Source: Prolixibacteraceae bacterium (GTDB lineage Bacteria > Bacteroidota > Bacteroidia > Bacteroidales > Prolixibacteraceae). From it: a stretch of DNA of 64,000 nucleotides. Positions 25,894 through 34,606 of the stretch are shown here, in pieces. The DNA lies in contig JAOARB010000032.1 in NCBI GenBank assembly GCA_025210775.1, positions 155,694 through 219,693 on the forward strand. Direction: 5' to 3'. Below the pieces are notes generated by a model. The model was not told the origin of the DNA, made no database searches, and saw only the letters and a program-made list of their open reading frames with translations. A program made the translations under genes and the position numbers. Within the stretch, counting starts at the first letter, position 1. Each line of letters begins with the position of its first letter.

Positions 25894-25920
25894 AAAAAGG
25901 CGGGACTTCCCGCCTTTTTT
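25824..25920 (+). ncRNA. Candidate small RNA of about 95 nt
   Basis: The segment lies between a plus-strand promoter-like pair and a perfect GC-rich terminator (stem ending GGCGGG, loop ACTT, T6 tail). It has no open frame and does not look like SRP RNA, 6S RNA, tmRNA or RNase P RNA. It contains GTTAA and TTAAC elements that could pair. The start is estimated from the promoter. This is a prediction from signals only, because the terminator also serves rnc on the other strand. Confidence 0.3.
25894..25920. terminator. Strong bidirectional terminator beside rnc
   Basis: Perfect 11-bp stem: AAAAAGGCGGG (25894-25904), loop ACTT, CCCGCCTTTTT (25909-25919). It has A and T runs on both sides, so it ends the acpP-fabF-rnc transcript on the minus strand and could also end a plus-strand RNA. 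Confidence 0.9.
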
Positions 25921-25928
25921 ATTTTTTA

Positions 25929-26666
25929 TTATATTCCTTGATTATTCATCTTCTCGTAAGCACTCTTTGCTGCTTGCTGTTGTGCTTCTTTCTTTGAAAA
26001 ACCTCGCCCATTACCCTTCTTCTGGCCATCGATTTTGACCACGGCTAAAAACGGTGGAAGATTGGCTTGTTGCCTTGCCTCTTCTTTGGTTTCAAACTCT
26101 ACAGAGACTTTATTCTTTTGTCCCCATTCTATTAACTGACTTTTGAAATTCGTGTTAACTTCTTGAACTTCGTCGATATCAACATATTTGCGGATTATGT
26201 TCTTTACAATGACCTGTTGTGTCACTTCATAACCCTTATCCAAATACAATGCTCCTATTAAGGCTTCGAAAGCATCTCCATAAATATGACTGGTTTCATT
26301 CTTTGAATTGGTCGTTGACTCTACATACTTGTCTAGACCCGTTTGAAATGTCAATTTTGTAAGAAATGAACGATTCACTAACTTAGATCGCATCTGAGTT
26401 AGAAAACCTTCATCTTTATTGGGAAATCTTTTAAATAAATAATCAGCAACTACAGCACCTAAAATAGCATCTCCTAAATATTCTAGACGCTCATTATTTA
26501 CTGGGAAACCCCTTAAATCAGTCTTCGATGCTGATTTATGTATAAAAGCAATATCATAAAACAGAAGTTTACCAGGGGTAACTCCTAACACAGATTTCAA
26601 AAACAAGTAAAACTCTTTCCTAGGAGAAGAAAAGAGTTTTACCCTATGTATTAACGTTTTGATCAC
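25929..26666 (-). CDS. rnc: Ribonuclease III
   Basis: A 245-residue enzyme that cuts double-stranded RNA in rRNA and mRNA processing. The catalytic domain contains the signature NNERLEYLGDAILGAV (about residues 57-72) and the second acidic site HIYGDAFEALIGALYLD. The C-terminal double-stranded RNA-binding domain (about 170-240) ends KKEAQQQAAKSAYEKM. It starts 2 bases after fabF and is the last gene of the acpP-fabF-rnc operon, a common Bacteroidota order. Confidence 0.96.
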   Translation of the reverse strand: MIKTLIHRVKLFSSPRKEFYLFLKSVLGVTPGKLLFYDIAFIHKSASKTDLRGFPVNNERLEYLGDAILGAVVADYLFKRFPNKDEGFLTQMRSKLVNRSFLTKLTFQTGLDKYVESTTNSKNETSHIYGDAFEALIGALYLDKGYEVTQQVIVKNIIRKYVDIDEVQEVNTNFKSQLIEWGQKNKVSVEFETKEEARQQANLPPFLAVVKIDGQKKGNGRGFSKKEAQQQAAKSAYEKMNNQGI

Positions 26667-26668
26667 TG

Positions 26669-27919
26669 TTAATTCACTTTTTTGAATATTAAAGTGGCAT
26701 TGTGACCTCCGAATCCAAATGTATTACTCAAGAACGCATTTACTGGACGTTCTTTCGCTTCATTGAATGTAAAATCAACTTTAGGATCCAATTCTGGATC
26801 TAATTCAAATTGATTAATTGTTGGAGGAATAATACCATTTTGCATTGCCAAAATACCAGCAATTGATTCTACGGCTCCAGCTGCTCCTAGAAGGTGACCT
26901 GTCATTGATTTAGTAGAACTTATACTAACATCATAGATCTTATCTCCAAAAACATCTTTGATAGCCTTAGGCTCTGCGATATCTCCTAATCCTGTGGAAG
27001 TACCATGAACATTAATGTAATCAATGTCATTTACATCCATTTGTGCATCTTCCAATGCTAAACGCATACACAATGCAGCACCCGCTCCATTTGGATCTGG
27101 CGCAGTCATATGATATGCATCTGCACTCATACCAACTCCTGCAACTTCAGCATAAATCTTTGCTCCACGTGCTACAGCGTGCTCGTATTCTTCTAGAATA
27201 AGGGCTGCTCCACCTTCACCCATCACAAATCCATCACGATCTTTATCGAAAGGACGTGACGCTGTTTTAGGATCGTCGTTACGTGTAGAAATTGCTCTCA
27301 TTGCGTTAAATCCACCAATACCGGCTTTATTAATCGCAGCTTCTGAACCTCCTGCAATCAATACATCTGCCTTACCCAAACGAATAAGGTTTGCTGCATC
27401 ATAGATTGCGTGTGAAGAGGATGCACAAGCAGTTACAGTTGTCAAGTTTGGTCCTCTAAAACCATACTTAATTGAAATATTACCACAAGCAATATTTGCA
27501 ATCATCTTTGGGATAAAGAATGGTGAGAATTTTGGTGACTCTGGTCTTGCATTAAAGGCAGTTACTTCATTATAGAAAGTATCCAAACCTCCAATACCAG
27601 CTCCCCAAATAATTCCAGCTTTATCCTTGTTTATTTTATCTAAATCAAGACCACTATCCGCAATTGCTTGGTCTGAAGCGATATACGCAAACTGCGCATA
27701 TAAATCGTGTTTACGCACTTCTTTACGGTCAAGGTAATCCATTGGATTATAATCCTTTACCTCACAAGCAAATTTGGTTTTGAACTTTGACGAATCGAAT
27801 CGGGTAATGGGACCAGCACCACTGACCCCATTTTTAAGTCCTTCCCAGTATTCTTCAATGTTCTTTCCGAGTGGGTTGATTGTTCCAAGTCCTGTGACTA
27901 CTACTCGTTTCAATTCCAT
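26669..27919 (-). CDS. fabF: 3-oxoacyl-[acyl-carrier-protein] synthase II
   Basis: A 416-residue condensing enzyme of fatty acid elongation. The active-site cysteine lies in TVTACASSSHAI, the two histidines in NVHGTSTGLGD and MTGHLLGAAG, and the C-terminal FGGHNATLIFK is standard for FabF. It is encoded 26 bases after acpP, whose product carries its substrates, and directly before rnc. Confidence 0.97.
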   Translation of the reverse strand: MELKRVVVTGLGTINPLGKNIEEYWEGLKNGVSGAGPITRFDSSKFKTKFACEVKDYNPMDYLDRKEVRKHDLYAQFAYIASDQAIADSGLDLDKINKDKAGIIWGAGIGGLDTFYNEVTAFNARPESPKFSPFFIPKMIANIACGNISIKYGFRGPNLTTVTACASSSHAIYDAANLIRLGKADVLIAGGSEAAINKAGIGGFNAMRAISTRNDDPKTASRPFDKDRDGFVMGEGGAALILEEYEHAVARGAKIYAEVAGVGMSADAYHMTAPDPNGAGAALCMRLALEDAQMDVNDIDYINVHGTSTGLGDIAEPKAIKDVFGDKIYDVSISSTKSMTGHLLGAAGAVESIAGILAMQNGIIPPTINQFELDPELDPKVDFTFNEAKERPVNAFLSNTFGFGGHNATLIFKKVN

Positions 27920-27945
27920 ACCGGAAGAAATCGTTTATATATGAA

Positions 27946-28182
27946 TTACTTCTTTGCTGCTTCGATGTGAGCTACTGCTTCACCAACTGTACCGATCTTT
28001 TCAGCTTGATCGTCAGCGATCTCAATATCAAATTCTTTTTCGAATTCCATGATCAACTCAACAGTATCCAAAGAATCTGCACCTAGGTCGTTTGTGAATG
28101 AAGCTTCTAGTGTTACTTCGCTTTCGTCAACACCTAATTTTTCTACGATAATTTCTTTTACTTTTGCTGAAATGTCAGACAT
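27946..28182 (-). CDS. acpP: Acyl carrier protein
   Basis: A 78-residue acidic protein from the ATG at 28182. A longer open frame reaching 28413 carries unrelated, cysteine-rich sequence and overlaps purN, so it was rejected as the start. The serine in GADSLDTVELIM (S37) takes the phosphopantetheine arm. It carries acyl chains for FabF and FabZ and for the LpxA and LpxD acyltransferases also present in this window. It is first in an operon with fabF and rnc. Confidence 0.97.
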   Translation of the reverse strand: MSDISAKVKEIIVEKLGVDESEVTLEASFTNDLGADSLDTVELIMEFEKEFDIEIADDQAEKIGTVGEAVAHIEAAKK

Positions 28183-28231
28183 AACTGTAAATTTTAAATG
28201 ATTAAATTTGAATGAAATATTTTCTACGATA

Positions 28232-28263
28232 CAAAGTAATAAAGAATCGGATTTAATTTCAAA
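28232..28263 (-). promoter_or_regulatory. Promoter of the acpP-fabF-rnc operon
   Basis: Read on the minus strand: TTTG (28260-28263), 20 bases, then TTACTTTG (28232-28239), one mismatch from TAnnTTTG. It sits 50 bases upstream of the acpP start. Confidence 0.65.
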
Positions 28264-28372
28264 GCTTTTTATCTGAATTATACCAAATAGGGACAGAATC
28301 AAGCCGTTAACGATCTTTTTTCGAAAATATGAGTCTAATAGTCCATTATACCAACACCATAAAACACTAAAT

Positions 28373-28939
28373 ATGAAAAACATAGCTATTTTCGCCTCAG
28401 GACAAGGAACCAACGCCCAAAACCTTATACGCTTTTTTCACAACCATAAATCGATAAACATTTCATTGATTGTCACCAATAAAACCACAGCAGGGGTACT
28501 CGAAGTGGCCAAAGAGAACCATATAGAGAGCTATATAGCCAATAAATCACTATTTGAAACAGGAGAAGAATTGATTTCAATTTTAAAAAATCGAAAAATA
28601 GACCTAATTGTTCTTGCTGGGTTTCTTCTAAAGGTTCCAAAATCCTTGATTCAAGCCTTTCCAATCGTGAATATTCACCCGTCACTACTACCCAAATATG
28701 GTGGAAAAGGGATGTATGGATCCAAGGTACACCAAGCTGTTATTGATGCAAAAGAGACCTATAGTGGGATCACCATTCATCGTGTCAATGAAGTATACGA
28801 TAAGGGAGAAATCCTCTTTCAAGCGAAAGTAGAGATTAAAAAAGAGGATACAGCCGATACACTTCAAGCCAAAATCCATCAACTTGAATACCAACACTAT
28901 CCTATCATCATAGAAAAAGACCTACTTCCCCATCCATAA
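28373..28939 (+). CDS. purN: Phosphoribosylglycinamide formyltransferase
   Basis: A 188-residue GAR transformylase that uses 10-formyl-tetrahydrofolate in purine synthesis. It has FASGQGTNAQNL at the N-terminus (phosphate site) and VNIHPSLLPKYGGKGMYG, containing the catalytic Asn-x-His. The later aspartate lies in NEVYDKGEILFQ. It is divergent from acpP and ends in a hairpin that overlaps its stop codon. The size is normal for the family. Confidence 0.95.
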   Translation: MKNIAIFASGQGTNAQNLIRFFHNHKSINISLIVTNKTTAGVLEVAKENHIESYIANKSLFETGEELISILKNRKIDLIVLAGFLLKVPKSLIQAFPIVNIHPSLLPKYGGKGMYGSKVHQAVIDAKETYSGITIHRVNEVYDKGEILFQAKVEIKKEDTADTLQAKIHQLEYQHYPIIIEKDLLPHP

Positions 28940-28962
28940 ACAAATGGGGAAATAGATCTTTT
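28926..28962 (+). terminator. Terminator of purN
   Basis: Stem TTCCCCAT (28926-28933) with ATGGGGAA (28944-28951), overlapping the purN stop codon. A T-rich tract (28958-28964) follows a short gap. Confidence 0.65.
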
Positions 28963-28986
28963 TCCTTAATTCTTAAAATTTATGAT

Positions 28987-30279
28987 CTAGCTCAGAGGCT
29001 CTATTTTAACTGTATCGTTGCCCGCAATTGGAGTATTTAGCAGTTGTCTTAAGCTGTCGACATCCATTTTAAAACTAGCTAAATTCTCTTTCTTCACAGG
29101 AGCTACAGGAGGCGCTTTAAGCTTTAATGGATCCATTGCTTTACCATTCATAAAGACTCTAAAGTCTAAGTGTGGACCTGTAGCCAAACCTGTTGCACCA
29201 ACAAAACCAATCAACTGTCCCTGCTTCACGCGCTTACCAACGACCATCCCTTTTGCAAAATTATGCAAGTGCATGTAGGTGGTAGTATACACCGAATTAT
29301 GTTTGATCTTTAAATATTTTCCTCCACCTCTCGCTTGGTAGCCTTTTTTGATGATCAAACCATCACCAATACTATGTACTGGAGTACCACGTGGGGCAGC
29401 ATAATCAACACCCAAGTGAGGACGACGATATCTTAACACTGGATGCAAACGACTACGCGAAAATCTCGAGCTAATACGTGAATATTTTAATGGGGCCTTC
29501 AAAAAGGCTTTCTTTAAACTCTTTCCTTCTGCATCAAAATAGGTAACAGTGCTATCCTGTGAAAAACGATAAGCATCATACATTACCCCATGATGCAAAA
29601 AATTCACAGCATATACCGTACCAACGCCGATAGACTCACCATCGACATACAATTCATCATATAAAACATTGAAAGTATCCCCTTTTTGAATACCAAAGAA
29701 GTCTATCGTCCAAGCAAAAATATCAGACAAAGGCAATGCCAATTGTACATTGATATTATTGTCTACCATGGCATTCCACAAAGAAGAAGTGATCACCCCT
29801 TTTCTATGCTTCATTCTACGCTCAATGACTTTTTGTCCCTTTGCAATAGAAAGAGAATCCCTGAAATCATAACATACATAATCCGTATTGTCTATCTCAT
29901 AAACAAAATAAGCTGCTTTCTTAAGACTATCTTTCGTATTAAAGATCGTATATCTATTTCCTCTCTTTAATTTACGCACATCAAAAATAGGCTTCGAACT
30001 TTTCGCCAACCTATCAATCATCTGATAATTGATTCCATACTTAAGTAGGATATCCGCCAAAAACTGATTTTTTTTGACCTCGTCGGTCACCACCTCAAAA
30101 GAGTCAACAGGAATACCATACAACAACTCTGGCTCTGGGGCCGGTAGCGTATCTATAGCCTCTACATCCTTAGGCAAATCATATTCTGTAAATGTATTGG
30201 AATTATAATAAAATGTAATGAATATAGCAGCTACAACAATGGTAACTAGGGATAATATAAGTGATTTCTTTTTGTTCAT
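28987..30279 (-). CDS. Membrane-anchored M23-family (LytM) peptidase
   Basis: A 430-residue protein with one N-terminal membrane segment (about residues 6-26), a long periplasmic region and a C-terminal LytM domain (about 285-385). The zinc site is visible as HLGVDYAAP (HxxxD), TYMHLHNFAKG (HxH) and GPHLDFRV. Enzymes of this type cut peptidoglycan cross-bridges or activate amidases in growth and division. It stands alone, with a 466-base gene-free stretch upstream. Which bond it cuts is not visible. Confidence 0.9.
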   Translation of the reverse strand: MNKKKSLILSLVTIVVAAIFITFYYNSNTFTEYDLPKDVEAIDTLPAPEPELLYGIPVDSFEVVTDEVKKNQFLADILLKYGINYQMIDRLAKSSKPIFDVRKLKRGNRYTIFNTKDSLKKAAYFVYEIDNTDYVCYDFRDSLSIAKGQKVIERRMKHRKGVITSSLWNAMVDNNINVQLALPLSDIFAWTIDFFGIQKGDTFNVLYDELYVDGESIGVGTVYAVNFLHHGVMYDAYRFSQDSTVTYFDAEGKSLKKAFLKAPLKYSRISSRFSRSRLHPVLRYRRPHLGVDYAAPRGTPVHSIGDGLIIKKGYQARGGGKYLKIKHNSVYTTTYMHLHNFAKGMVVGKRVKQGQLIGFVGATGLATGPHLDFRVFMNGKAMDPLKLKAPPVAPVKKENLASFKMDVDSLRQLLNTPIAGNDTVKIEPLS

Positions 30280-30745
30280 CTTCTACGATTAATTTTCAGA
30301 AGTACGAAGTTAACGAACCTCTTCTTTTTTTGCAAAAATAGAAGTAGTTCATCAGTTTCGCAAAAAATAAACAAACTATATTACTATAAACCAAAAACTT
30401 ACCCCCAAAAAGACTCAACCATATACCATTATAAACCCTCTATTTAGACTCAAACAACATCAAACTTTAACACAACTATAACGCTCTTACCTTACTATCA
30501 AAGAACTACTTTACAATAAAATACCACATTATTCTAAACTACTTTACACTATAGTCTTGAGACCCGAACTATATGTTTAATCTAAATAGGCAAAACCAAC
30601 AGACAAACCATAAACAAAGCTAGAAGGTCAGAGTGTATTGATTGACATTAAAAATGTCAATCAATATAATTTATAAAAGAACAAAAACTCTATACCGAGA
30701 ATATGCATTATCATAAGATTGATAGCAAGAATTGATCCTGTATTA
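30280..30745. other. Gene-free stretch with a G-poor tract and a perfect 13-bp inverted repeat
   Basis: The part from about 30345 to 30565 has very few Gs on the plus strand and no open frame. At 30637-30649 and 30653-30665 there is a perfect inverted repeat (ATTGATTGACATT, loop AAA). It lies about 80 bases past the stop of the ferredoxin gene on the minus strand and may be that operon's terminator hairpin, though no T-run follows. The remainder shows nothing recognisable. Confidence 0.6.
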
Positions 30746-31363
30746 TTATACCTCTCCAAATACTTTAGCTGCTTCAATAGCATTATAATCACACCCTTCA
30801 AGACATCGTCCACATTCTAGACAATTTTCTGTCTGGATATAATATTTCTCTCCTTTTTGATCGATGCATTTTTCTGGACAACGTTCAACACAAACACCAC
30901 AACCAATACAGTTGTCATTGATGTGATAACCAACAGGCTGAAGCAAAGCCCCACCAAAAGCAAAACGTTCTCTTTCAGGTGGTACAACAGAGAGATCAAA
31001 GATATCACCCACCCCACAGGTCATACAGTAAGCATCAAGCACATCTCGTTTTTCGTTTGGGTAAAGATCATTCATCATCGGATTGGCTTCAAAGATACGG
31101 TCAATCCATTCTCGATCAACAAACTCTACTTTCCCAGTTATTCTTATCGACTTATAGGTAGCATCCATACCAGCAAGAGCAAGGATCGGATTTTTCTTTA
31201 ATTGTCTATAGAAAGACTTTCCTCTTCCTACAAGGAAATAGAGTTTGTCCTCTTCTACTAACATTACATCGGCAAAACGTACAAAAGGTTGGTTGTTATC
31301 TGCAGTAGCGAAAGCAACAGATTTAATCGAACGAATAAAATCTAGATGTTTTTTCATAATCAT
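30746..31363 (-). CDS. PNPOx-like flavin-binding protein fused to a 2[4Fe-4S] ferredoxin domain
   Basis: A 205-residue protein with two parts. Residues about 5-130 are a split-barrel pyridoxamine-phosphate-oxidase-like domain (VAFATADNNQPFVRFADVM, GKSFYRQLKKNP), which usually binds FMN. Residues about 145-200 are a ferredoxin domain with CIGCGVCVERCP and CLECGRCLEGC, enough cysteines for two 4Fe-4S clusters. Such fusions occur in anaerobes and probably pass electrons between a ferredoxin pool and a flavin; the substrate is unknown. It follows an NhaC-type antiporter gene by 8 bases. An ATG two codons downstream is an alternative start. Confidence 0.88.
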   Translation of the reverse strand: MIMKKHLDFIRSIKSVAFATADNNQPFVRFADVMLVEEDKLYFLVGRGKSFYRQLKKNPILALAGMDATYKSIRITGKVEFVDREWIDRIFEANPMMNDLYPNEKRDVLDAYCMTCGVGDIFDLSVVPPERERFAFGGALLQPVGYHINDNCIGCGVCVERCPEKCIDQKGEKYYIQTENCLECGRCLEGCDYNAIEAAKVFGEV

Positions 31364-31371
31364 TATTTCTT

Positions 31372-32706
31372 TTAAATATTAAAACCAAGAACAAAATATC
31401 CTATCATCGATAGCGTTGCAGCGAGAAAGGCATATGGTATCTGAAAACGTACATGTTCCATCACCTCAATACCGGCGAACTTAGAAGCAAGAATAGTTGA
31501 GTCCGACAGTGGAGAACAATGATCTCCAAATACCGCCCCAGATATCGCGGCTCCAAGAAGAACTGATAGGTTCACACCAAAACGCAAAGCCAAAGGAAAG
31601 ACTATAGGCAAAATGATGGCTACTGTTCCTCCACTAGTACCTGTAGAGAGCGATAGGAAAACTCCCAAAACGAAAGTCATTAAAGGAAGAAAAGAGGGAG
31701 ATACAAAATCGAATAACTTCATCATCAATACCTCCATATTGAGTTCTTTTAATATATTTCCTAGGACAAAAGCCAATGCTAAAACAATCGTAATCTCCAC
31801 AAAAGATTTAGCTCCATCCCAACACCATCTCATATAAGATCTCGTAGTAAGAAACTTATTCTTGCGAAGGCAAAATGCGGTTATCATCAAACAGAGAAAA
31901 AGACTTATATCTAATGCGATGATGGCATCCCCGACAATCAATATTCCTAAGAAGAAGAGAGGAATCAGAAGCAAAAGAGGCAACAGAACAATCTTTTTAG
32001 AATCTCCTATATCTGTTTTTGTCCCCAGAAAAGAACTCTTTTCATTTAAAACAGCTGGTATTTGCCGACTATTCCTTTGACTTAAAAGGATCAGAATAAA
32101 TACAATAAGGATCGATAAAATAGAATAGAACTGAAATATCATACCATCAAACAACACCTGCCATGGTTGAGCTATCTCCATTCCTTTCATTAATGCTACG
32201 ACAAAAGTACCAGCAGCATTAACGGGTATAAGCCATGCCACAGGAGAAGAGGTAGCATCAAGGATATACGCCAATTGTGATCGAGAAATATGGTAACGGT
32301 CAAAAAGACCAACCCCAATAACTCCTGCAATCACTAAGGAGAAATAGCCATCTACAAAAAGGAGCAATCCAATGGCAAAAACAAATAACTGGGCCCCTAA
32401 AGACGAACGAACCAAATAACCATCTGTAATAAGATACCTAACAATAATCTCGATCCCCCCTAGCCTCTTTATTATCTCTATCCATGCCCCTATCAATAAG
32501 CAAAAAAGAAAAATAGAGATCATGGAACCTTTGCTCAAAACAGAAGATACGGTGCTTAATACCGTAAGAAAGTCTTTGCTTAATAAAAGTATCAATACTC
32601 CTAGACAGACCCCACTTACAAGTGCCACTAAAACTTTTCTGGTTAAAAGAGAGAGAGAAAGAACAACAACAAGTGGCACTATTGGTAAGAATTCGCTCCA
32701 CATCAT
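31372..32706 (-). CDS. NhaC-family sodium/proton antiporter
   Basis: A 444-residue membrane protein with about 11-12 hydrophobic segments. The C-terminal FGDHCSPLSDSTILAS block and the STGTSGGTVAIILPIVFPLA segment are typical of the NhaC family. The family includes Na+/H+ antiporters and also malate-2H+/Na+-lactate exchangers, so the exact cargo is uncertain. It lies between a lipoprotein gene and the flavin/ferredoxin gene, all on the minus strand, and is probably co-transcribed with the ferredoxin gene. Confidence 0.88.
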   Translation of the reverse strand: MMWSEFLPIVPLVVVLSLSLLTRKVLVALVSGVCLGVLILLLSKDFLTVLSTVSSVLSKGSMISIFLFCLLIGAWIEIIKRLGGIEIIVRYLITDGYLVRSSLGAQLFVFAIGLLLFVDGYFSLVIAGVIGVGLFDRYHISRSQLAYILDATSSPVAWLIPVNAAGTFVVALMKGMEIAQPWQVLFDGMIFQFYSILSILIVFILILLSQRNSRQIPAVLNEKSSFLGTKTDIGDSKKIVLLPLLLLIPLFFLGILIVGDAIIALDISLFLCLMITAFCLRKNKFLTTRSYMRWCWDGAKSFVEITIVLALAFVLGNILKELNMEVLMMKLFDFVSPSFLPLMTFVLGVFLSLSTGTSGGTVAIILPIVFPLALRFGVNLSVLLGAAISGAVFGDHCSPLSDSTILASKFAGIEVMEHVRFQIPYAFLAATLSMIGYFVLGFNI

Positions 32707-32782
32707 ATCACTTAGAAATATGAAAAAGGCATGTAAGAAGACGATAACTCATCTTACACACCTTGATTTCTTTTGTTTTGAT

Positions 32783-33616
32783 TTAGAATTTTCCGTTACT
32801 ATTTTTCCATTCTGACTTTGGTAAGATAGTCTCTAAAACATCCCAGTGTTCTACAATCTTACCACCTTCCACACGGAAAAGATCATAAAAAGCAGTAGGC
32901 TTATCTCCAAAAGTTCCTTCACTCACTACCAAAACAAAATTACCTTCACCAAGAACCTTGTGCACGGTATTATATCGCATGGTTATTCCCATTTCAGCAA
33001 GGGCTTGTAGTCCTTTACCTAAACCTGAAAGACCATCTGCGATACCACTATTGTGTTGTATATAATTATCACCATCGAAAAATGATGCCAGCTTGTCCAT
33101 CTCTCCTTTGACAAGAATGGTTTGAACAAACGATTCAACCAAAGCTTTATTGGACTTTGTTTTTTCAAGATCTACGATTTTTGTTTCCCCATCAAATTGG
33201 GTGTGACCACTAGGATTTGGCTCAGTAATCACAGAAAGATTATCCCAATGTTCAACGATACGTCCATTCTCAAATCGAAAAATATCAAATCCTGCTTTAG
33301 GTCCGAAGAAGTTATATTTGGTATGGGTGAAAACATAATCTCCTTCTTCAAATGCTCTAATAACTTCAACTTTAGCGCTCCCCTCTGGTAGTTGCTTTAG
33401 AGTCTCACCAAAACCTTGAAGTCCATCAGCGACAGCCAAATTATGTTGCGTATATGATTTTTCATTGATATAAGTAATCGCGGTAGGATTTCCTGTCTCA
33501 ATGCTCTCTAGTACAGCCACCGCTTTCTGCTTATTTGTTAGCTCTACCTCTTCTTTATCAGAACTACAAGAGCTCAGTCCCAATAGAATTCCCATGGATA
33601 ACAATACTTTTTTCAT
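32783..33616 (-). CDS. Lipoprotein with two NTF2/SnoaL-like domains
   Basis: A 277-residue lipoprotein: signal peptide MKKVLLSMGILLGLSSC, with lipid attachment expected at C17. The residues just after the cysteine (SSDKEEVE) are acidic, as in lipoproteins displayed on the Bacteroidota cell surface. The mature part is an internal duplication: both halves have Y-x-QHN (about residues 61 and 185), ADGL and FR-x-E-x-G-(R/K)-IVEHWD. This is the SnoaL-like branch of the NTF2 fold, a small-molecule-binding or lyase fold. The ligand is unknown. It lies between the AraC regulator and the NhaC gene. Confidence 0.82.
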   Translation of the reverse strand: MKKVLLSMGILLGLSSCSSDKEEVELTNKQKAVAVLESIETGNPTAITYINEKSYTQHNLAVADGLQGFGETLKQLPEGSAKVEVIRAFEEGDYVFTHTKYNFFGPKAGFDIFRFENGRIVEHWDNLSVITEPNPSGHTQFDGETKIVDLEKTKSNKALVESFVQTILVKGEMDKLASFFDGDNYIQHNSGIADGLSGLGKGLQALAEMGITMRYNTVHKVLGEGNFVLVVSEGTFGDKPTAFYDLFRVEGGKIVEHWDVLETILPKSEWKNSNGKF

Positions 33617-33721
33617 AACGATAAATTTTGATCATTTAATAATGGACAAAACTACCTTATGAAAATATAGGGGGAAAGGTGAAACCATATACAAAAATGG
33701 TAAATGTATACAAACCATCAT

Positions 33722-34606
33722 TTAACGGTTAGCATCTCTAAATTTCTTAGGCAACATCTTAGCGTACTGCTTAAAATATTTAACAAAATTGGTAGGCTCA
33801 TCAAAACCAAGATGATAAGACACTTCTTTGATAGTCATATCTGTCTGTAACAATAGACGTTTTGATTCTAATAGGACATAGTGATCAATAAAAGACTTGG
33901 CGGTTTTTGAGGTAAACTCTTTACATATATCATTTAATTTACGATAGCTCACATTTAAGCTTTGTGCATAATATTTGGCATCTCTACTGACCTTAAAATC
34001 TTTAGCCAACAAGTTCTTGAACTGAACAAAAAAGGTAAATCTTGGAGATTCTGGTTCTTTTATAATCTGGCGTGCTTCTCCTTCTAATTTCAACAGAATC
34101 ACTTTTAAAAGGTTACGTAATATCTCACTCCTTCCATAACTCATCTCGTTCCTAAATTCACTATAAAGAAGTTGGTTTAAAGAGGTCAAAGCATTAAGAT
34201 GGTGCGTTTTAAGACAGACTACAGGAGGAAACTTACTTAAACGGAAGAAACGAGAAAAGGCAAAATAATCTTTACCTGATAAACTCTGATTTAAGAAAAC
34301 ATCTGTAAACAGAATCATAAAACCTTTTTGGCTCTCATTCAAAGAAAAAGATTGCACCTGTTTTCGTGTCACAATAAGAAAATCCCCCGCTTTAATCTCA
34401 TAAGACGAAAAATCAACAGCACATTCCAAAGTGCCTTCGGTCAGAAAAAGCAGTTGATGGAAATCAATAGAGTGAGATTTATGAACAGGAAATTTCAATC
34501 CTTCACTTCTTTGATGAAGACTTTCTAAAGTCATAATTTCAAACCCAATCTCTGATATTTTTTTCGACTTAAAACCGATAAGTGGGATATTATTCTTCAT
34601 TGCCAA
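33722..34606 (-). CDS. AraC-family transcriptional regulator
   Basis: A 294-residue regulator. The N-terminal cupin-like sensor domain (about residues 40-115, with FHQLLFLTEGTLECAVDFS) is followed by a C-terminal double helix-turn-helix (about 195-290, with SYRKLNDICKEFT and IKEVSYHLGFDEPTNFVKYFKQY). It probably senses a small molecule and controls the genes directly downstream on the same strand (lipoprotein, NhaC, flavin/ferredoxin protein), by position only. A 105-base spacer separates it from the lipoprotein gene. Confidence 0.88.
   Translation of the reverse strand: MAMKNNIPLIGFKSKKISEIGFEIMTLESLHQRSEGLKFPVHKSHSIDFHQLLFLTEGTLECAVDFSSYEIKAGDFLIVTRKQVQSFSLNESQKGFMILFTDVFLNQSLSGKDYFAFSRFFRLSKFPPVVCLKTHHLNALTSLNQLLYSEFRNEMSYGRSEILRNLLKVILLKLEGEARQIIKEPESPRFTFFVQFKNLLAKDFKVSRDAKYYAQSLNVSYRKLNDICKEFTSKTAKSFIDHYVLLESKRLLLQTDMTIKEVSYHLGFDEPTNFVKYFKQYAKMLPKKFRDANR

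Noticed and set aside
28183..28413. N-terminal extension of acpP
   Set aside because: The extra 77 residues are unlike any ACP, overlap the divergent purN start, and would cover the acpP promoter. The ATG at 28182 gives the standard 78-residue ACP.
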